6,540 nucleotides of DNA from NCBI GenBank assembly GCA_036566745.1, contig DATCVR010000177.1, positions 1 to 6,540 of the forward strand, in the 5' to 3' direction. The translations under genes and the position numbers were made by a program. The notes below the pieces were generated by a model. It worked only from the letters and a program-made list of their open reading frames with translations, searched no databases and was not told the DNA's origin. This document shows, piece by piece, positions 6,162-6,540 of this stretch. This DNA comes from DATCVR01 sp036566745. GTDB lineage: Bacteria > Actinomycetota > Actinomycetes > Jiangellales > Jiangellaceae. Position 1 is the first letter of the stretch, and every line of letters begins with the position of its first letter.

Positions 6162-6540
6162 TCAGCTCGCGACGTCTGCGATCTGGACCTCGCCGCGGCG
6201 TACGACCTCCCCGCAGGCCTTGCAGGCCAGCACGGGGTGGAACTCCGCGCCACAGGAGTGCTCGAACCTGGCCGGCGGGCCGTCCTCGCCTGCCAGGTGA
6301 CGGTCGCCGAACTCGCGCATCGTCTCGATGATCGGCGCGAGCGACCGCCCGAGGTCGGTCAGGTGGTATTCGAACCTCGGCGGGCGCTGCTCGTACTGAA
6401 CCCGGGTCACCAGTCCGTGGGCCTCGAGCCTGCGTAGACGGTCGGTGAGGATGTCGCGCGGGCCGCCCGTGAACCGGGCGATCTCCTCGAACCGGCGGCT
6501 CCCGAGAAACAGCTCGCGAACGACGAGCAGGGTCCATTTG
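6162..6540 (-). CDS. HxlR-type winged-helix transcriptional regulator (5' end outside window)
   Basis: The minus-strand frame is open from the right edge to a TGA at 6162-6164 and shows the last 125 residues. The visible part starts inside the winged helix-turn-helix with KWTLLVVRELFLGSRRFEEI, continues with the recognition region RDILTDRLRRLEAHGLV and the wing RPPRFEYHLTDLGRSLAPII, all characteristic of HxlR-family regulators. In the family these are cytoplasmic dimers that respond to reactive small molecules or metabolic signals. Behind the core is a tail with Cys96, Cys106 and Cys109 of the visible part (SCGAEFHPVLACKACG), a possible metal site or redox switch that is also seen in some actinobacterial relatives. 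It reads in the same direction as the glycosidase operon but is over 500 bases upstream of it, so it may well regulate an unrelated gene to the right. The start and first residues are missing. Confidence 0.9.
   Translation of the reverse strand, partial: KWTLLVVRELFLGSRRFEEIARFTGGPRDILTDRLRRLEAHGLVTRVQYEQRPPRFEYHLTDLGRSLAPIIETMREFGDRHLAGEDGPPARFEHSCGAEFHPVLACKACGEVVRRGEVQIADVAS

Noticed and set aside
5840..6253. Minus-strand frame of 137 codons across the spacer and the HxlR gene
   Set aside because: It overlaps the HxlR gene in another frame, has no ribosome binding site and no recognisable motif.

Overview
The window reads as chromosomal DNA of a high-GC actinobacterium. Evidence: GC-rich codons throughout, purine-rich Shine-Dalgarno sites, Ala-rich export signals and an actinobacterial style of protein. 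I cannot place it to genus from sequence alone; a Streptomyces-, Nocardioides- or Kribbella-like soil organism would fit. No tRNA, rRNA, CRISPR array or intact mobile element is visible.

Layout, left to right. Positions 1-213 hold the 3' end of a plus-strand gene whose last residues form a membrane helix. It converges on the glycosidase genes, and a long hairpin (241-277) separates them. Two minus-strand genes for secreted glycoside hydrolases fill 284-5639. Transcription runs right to left: first an 844-residue GH63-like (alpha/alpha)6-barrel glycosidase (3105-5639), then after 70 bases a 916-residue GH59 (galactosylceramidase-family) enzyme (284-3034) with a lectin-like domain and two extra C-terminal beta-sandwich modules. 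Upstream of the first gene, 5640-5714 contains a plausible promoter, a LacI/GalR-family operator (5651-5664) and a Crp-like palindrome over the -35 (5699-5714). The remaining spacer to 6161 has no convincing gene. It holds a 19-base palindrome (5816-5834) and a 39-base coding-like fragment (6119-6157) matching part of the truncated gene at position 1. From 6162 to the right edge runs a minus-strand, 5'-truncated HxlR-type regulator.

Working together: the two hydrolases look like a short operon, both exported, probably switched on by a sugar through a LacI-type repressor whose gene is not in this window. GH63 relatives remove alpha-linked glucose and GH59 enzymes remove beta-linked galactose. 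One economical hypothesis is stepwise breakdown of a glycan or glycolipid with an alpha-glucosyl cap on a beta-galactosyl unit. That substrate is inference only. Nothing here is clearly a wholly new system; the unusual points are the GH63-GH59 pairing, the modular tail of the GH59 enzyme, the Arg before its catalytic Asn-Glu, and the gene-tail echo flanking the cassette.
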